Positions 59,702 through 61,352 of a stretch of 61,352 bases of DNA are shown in pieces; position 1 is the first letter of the stretch; every line of letters starts with the position of its first letter. A program made the translations under genes and the position numbers. The notes below the pieces were generated by a model. That model ran no database searches and was not told the DNA's origin. It saw nothing but the letters and a program-made list of their open reading frames with translations. Source of the DNA: Candidatus Tayloriibacteriota bacterium (GTDB taxonomy: Bacteria; Patescibacteriota; Minisyncoccia; Phycocordibacterales; PALSA-1337); NCBI GenBank assembly GCA_943354385.1, contig CALRBR010000005.1:1-61352 (forward strand), written 5' to 3'.

Positions 59702-60976
59702 CTAAAAAGTGGCGTACGTCGAAGAAGCTGTGATTGTGAAGTAGTTATCACTATAGTCACTAGCGATTGATTTTCCCGTACCATCAGCAATAAAAACTTT
59801 ATACTGCCCAGCAGGCAAACTAGAAGGTAGTAAATAGGAAACCCTTCCCAAACTTGCAGTTACAGGATCAAGTGTACCGTAACCAATATCGCCTTTTGAT
59901 AAGTTTATTATTACCTTTTCGAGCCCCAGAGAATTCCACTTAAACTCATACATTTTCCCCATCTGCCAAACCTCCCCTCCGTTTGGATAAACCACCGTGA
60001 CAGAAGGATTTGCATTGGTGCTGCCCACATTTACACTCAAACTTGTTACCTGACTTGCATTTGCATTTCTCACATAAAATCGTGGGCTGAAAATAGCAGC
60101 ACGTCCATAAGTATGAGTGAAAGTCGAAGTTTGTACCCATGGAGCCTCTGTGGCATTCGATAATAAAGATGTCTCATCCCCCCAGACAACAGAGTATGAG
60201 AGACTTCCTCCGGTTGGATCATAAGCATTTACCGTCCAAGCTCCTTGCTGATTAATGTTTAATGATTGTGGGCCGCTTACCCCATTAATAACTGCGTTCA
60301 TCATTGCGATAGGGGGTTCATGAGGGTGTTCATGCCTGAACGTAGTACTTGATGGACACGACCTAAACTGACATGATGGTGCTACACGAGAAACATAGGA
60401 TCCGTCTGGACAATGCATTTCATCAGCAGTACAAATCACTCCATCAGCATGCGGATTTGGTGCCTGATTCCCACACCCATACAGACTATTCAATTTGGCT
60501 CGAGTGATCGGACCAACAAAACCGGTTTGAGATATGCCGTATTTTTTTTGGAAAGAGACTACAGCCTCAGCAGTAGATTCTCCAAATAAAGCATGTAGTG
60601 TGTTACGACTTTCTGAAAGATCTTGGGTAAAACCCTCCATACGCAAAACTTGTTTTAAGTATTTCATGTCTCCATTACCATTTTCATCTAAATCGTCTCC
60701 GAACTTCAAATTCTGATTAAAGTTATGACAAAAAACCACTGGAGCAGGAGTGCTCGGATCGGTCGATCTCGTCACTGCCCCATTCGCTCCCACACTAAAC
60801 CCCCGAGCCTTGAGCTGATCGATGAGTTGCATAATAATCGCCTCGAGTTGTGCGATGAGAGTGGCTTCGTCAGCGGAAGAAGCTACTGTAGTCTGAGCAG
60901 AGACTGGGTACACAGCGACAACTGTAGTGAAGGAAAGAATGAGGGCGATGACACCGAAACCAATGGCTTTTTTCAT
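59702..60976 (-). CDS. secreted surface protein with PG-binding and Kre9/KNH-like domains
   Basis: 424 aa. Signal peptide (MKKAIGFGVIALILSFTTVVAVYPVSA), coiled stretch (ADEATLIAQLEAIIMQLIDQLKA), PG_binding_1 repeat (GDMKYLKQVLRMEGFTQDLSESRNTLHALFGESTAEAVVSFQKKYG, ~110-165), a Cys-rich linker (ADEMHCPDGSYVSRVAPSCQFRSCPS), an Ig/PKD-like segment (~225-320) and a C-terminal Kre9/KNH-type domain (YPNGGEVWQMGKMYEFKWNS, ~330-420). It is probably tethered to peptidoglycan and exposed. Its promoter contains a G10 tract, so expression may vary. No SD is seen in the ~44-nt leader. Confidence 0.8.
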   Translation of the reverse strand: MKKAIGFGVIALILSFTTVVAVYPVSAQTTVASSADEATLIAQLEAIIMQLIDQLKARGFSVGANGAVTRSTDPSTPAPVVFCHNFNQNLKFGDDLDENGNGDMKYLKQVLRMEGFTQDLSESRNTLHALFGESTAEAVVSFQKKYGISQTGFVGPITRAKLNSLYGCGNQAPNPHADGVICTADEMHCPDGSYVSRVAPSCQFRSCPSSTTFRHEHPHEPPIAMMNAVINGVSGPQSLNINQQGAWTVNAYDPTGGSLSYSVVWGDETSLLSNATEAPWVQTSTFTHTYGRAAIFSPRFYVRNANASQVTSLSVNVGSTNANPSVTVVYPNGGEVWQMGKMYEFKWNSLGLEKVIINLSKGDIGYGTLDPVTASLGRVSYLLPSSLPAGQYKVFIADGTGKSIASDYSDNYFTITASSTYATF

Positions 60977-61026
60977 GAATTTGTTAAAATATGGCTTAAA
61001 ATGATAAATGTCCGACGATACTACTT

Positions 61027-61057
61027 ATTATACCCCCCCCCCGATGGTTTAGGGCAA
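61027..61057 (-). promoter_or_regulatory. promoter with G10 tract in the spacer
   Basis: Minus strand: -35 TTGCCC (61057-61052), then TAAACCATC and ten G (61042-61033), abutting -10 TATAAT (61032-61027). Spacer is 19 nt; loss or gain of G residues would move it toward or away from the 17-nt optimum. Confidence 0.65.
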
Positions 61058-61092
61058 TGGGGAGTGGGGATAACTTTGGACTCCAAAGGCTC

Positions 61093-61111
61093 AATGGCTC
61101 AGTGAGCCATT
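61093..61111. repeat. GGCTC-family palindrome
   Basis: AATGGCTCA-g-TGAGCCATT. Confidence 0.6.
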
Positions 61112-61146
61112 CAAATGGCTCTGTATAGGCACAGTTTGTAATATGG

Positions 61147-61182
61147 TATTCCCCCGAAAATCGGCAGATTTTCGGGGGAATC
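61147..61182. repeat. ATTCCCCCGAAAATC inverted repeat
   Basis: ATTCCCCCGAAAATC-ggca-GATTTTCGGGGGAAT, 15-bp arms. Confidence 0.65.
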
Positions 61183-61183
61183 T

Positions 61184-61221
61184 CGTCAACGGCTCAGTGG
61201 TACACCACTGAGCCGTTGACG
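61184..61221. repeat. GGCTC-family palindrome, 18-bp perfect arms
   Basis: CGTCAACGGCTCAGTGGT-ac-ACCACTGAGCCGTTGACG, between map (12 nt past its stop) and the surface-protein gene; the longest palindrome of the family. Confidence 0.75.
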
Positions 61222-61233
61222 ATTTCTAACAGC

Positions 61234-61352
61234 CTAAAGTTTCGTCAGCACCTCCGCGCCGCCCTTTGTCACCACTATGGTATGTTCAAAATGGGCACTT
61301 CTTTTGCCATCTACCGTACGATACGTATAGCCGTCTTTGTCTAGCTTAATTT
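61234..61352 (-). CDS. map: methionine aminopeptidase, C-terminal end (cut by window edge)
   Basis: The visible 39 codons read [37 protein letters not shown] and stop at TAG. The [11 protein letters not shown] block with the metal-binding Glu of MetAP type I (xxQFEHTI/VVT) is diagnostic. It removes the initiator Met from nascent proteins. Confidence 0.9.
   Translation of the reverse strand, partial: IKLDKDGYTYRTVDGKRSAHFEHTIVVTKGGAEVLTKL

Overview
The window is a moderately AT-rich bacterial segment, densely packed with single-copy housekeeping genes. The gene set suggests a candidate-phyla-radiation bacterium (Patescibacteria, probably Parcubacteria). It has a compact type IV pilus locus without a secretin, a short RF2 that lacks most of its N-terminal domain, an NDK with an archaeal/CPR-type insertion, a large TraG/VirB4-like ATPase next to coiled-coil proteins, DedA-PAP2, SIMPL and DoxX membrane proteins, a FemX-like ligase and many small hypothetical membrane proteins. 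This placement is inferred from gene content; no rRNA gene is present to confirm it.

Layout. 1-4.1 kb: the end of a trypsin-like protease, then a minus-strand run of nuclease, DoxX, SIMPL and DedA-PAP2. 4.2-13.2 kb: coiled-coil protein, HAD phosphatase, CMP-kinase-like enzyme, RRM protein, DUF192, FemX, a second trypsin-like protease, tiny Lys-rich peptides, and a nucleotide-sugar dehydrogenase broken by one TAG. 13.4-23.1 kb: tRNA-Gln, pyrG, ftsX, ftsE, prfB, an unassigned small RNA, a nucleotide kinase, an HNH nuclease overlapping tRNA-Thr, a frameshifted TrpC-like gene, a cupredoxin, a dual-specificity phosphatase, and tRNAs for Thr, Asp, Met and fMet. 23.2-28.3 kb: gatA, gatC, ligA. 28.4-42 kb: the type IV pilus locus (minor pilins, pilD, a pilin, two REP-type transposases of which one carries an in-frame TAG, the major-type pilin, pilC, pilT, a response regulator, pilB, pilO, pilN, pilM), with comF divergent from pilM. 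42.7-52 kb: tRNA-Ser, recG, tRNA-Ile(TAT), PCD/DCoH, ftsH, smpB, ssrA (tmRNA), infC, rpmI, rplT and an RNase-like metallo-beta-lactamase protein. 52.7-61.3 kb: a VanZ-like protein, a 6S-like RNA candidate, ndk, two hypothetical genes, the large ATPase, an amidase, a peptidoglycan-binding surface protein, and the end of map.

The genes form several functional groups. Pilus assembly and DNA uptake or processing are represented by pilB/C/D/M/N/O/T, comF, recG and ligA. Ribosome supply and rescue are represented by infC-rpmI-rplT, smpB-ssrA, prfB and ftsH. Envelope remodelling is represented by ftsEX, the amidase, FemX and the peptidoglycan-binding proteins.

Three features stand out. First, about twenty genes have a -10 box (TATAAT, TATACT, TATAGT or TAGTAT) that ends 5-8 nt, mostly exactly 6 nt, before an ATG or GTG. 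This is the layout of leaderless mRNAs, and it corrects several start sites. Second, non-coding palindromes are abundant: a GGCTC family, a hairpin pairing CCTCCTTT with AAAGGAGG, a GCAAGGACNGTCCTTGC palindrome tied to REP-type transposases, and an 85-nt element present twice. Third, a G10 tract lies inside the promoter spacer of a surface-protein gene and looks phase-variable. Two strongly structured small RNAs with recognisable promoters and terminators also lie in the window.
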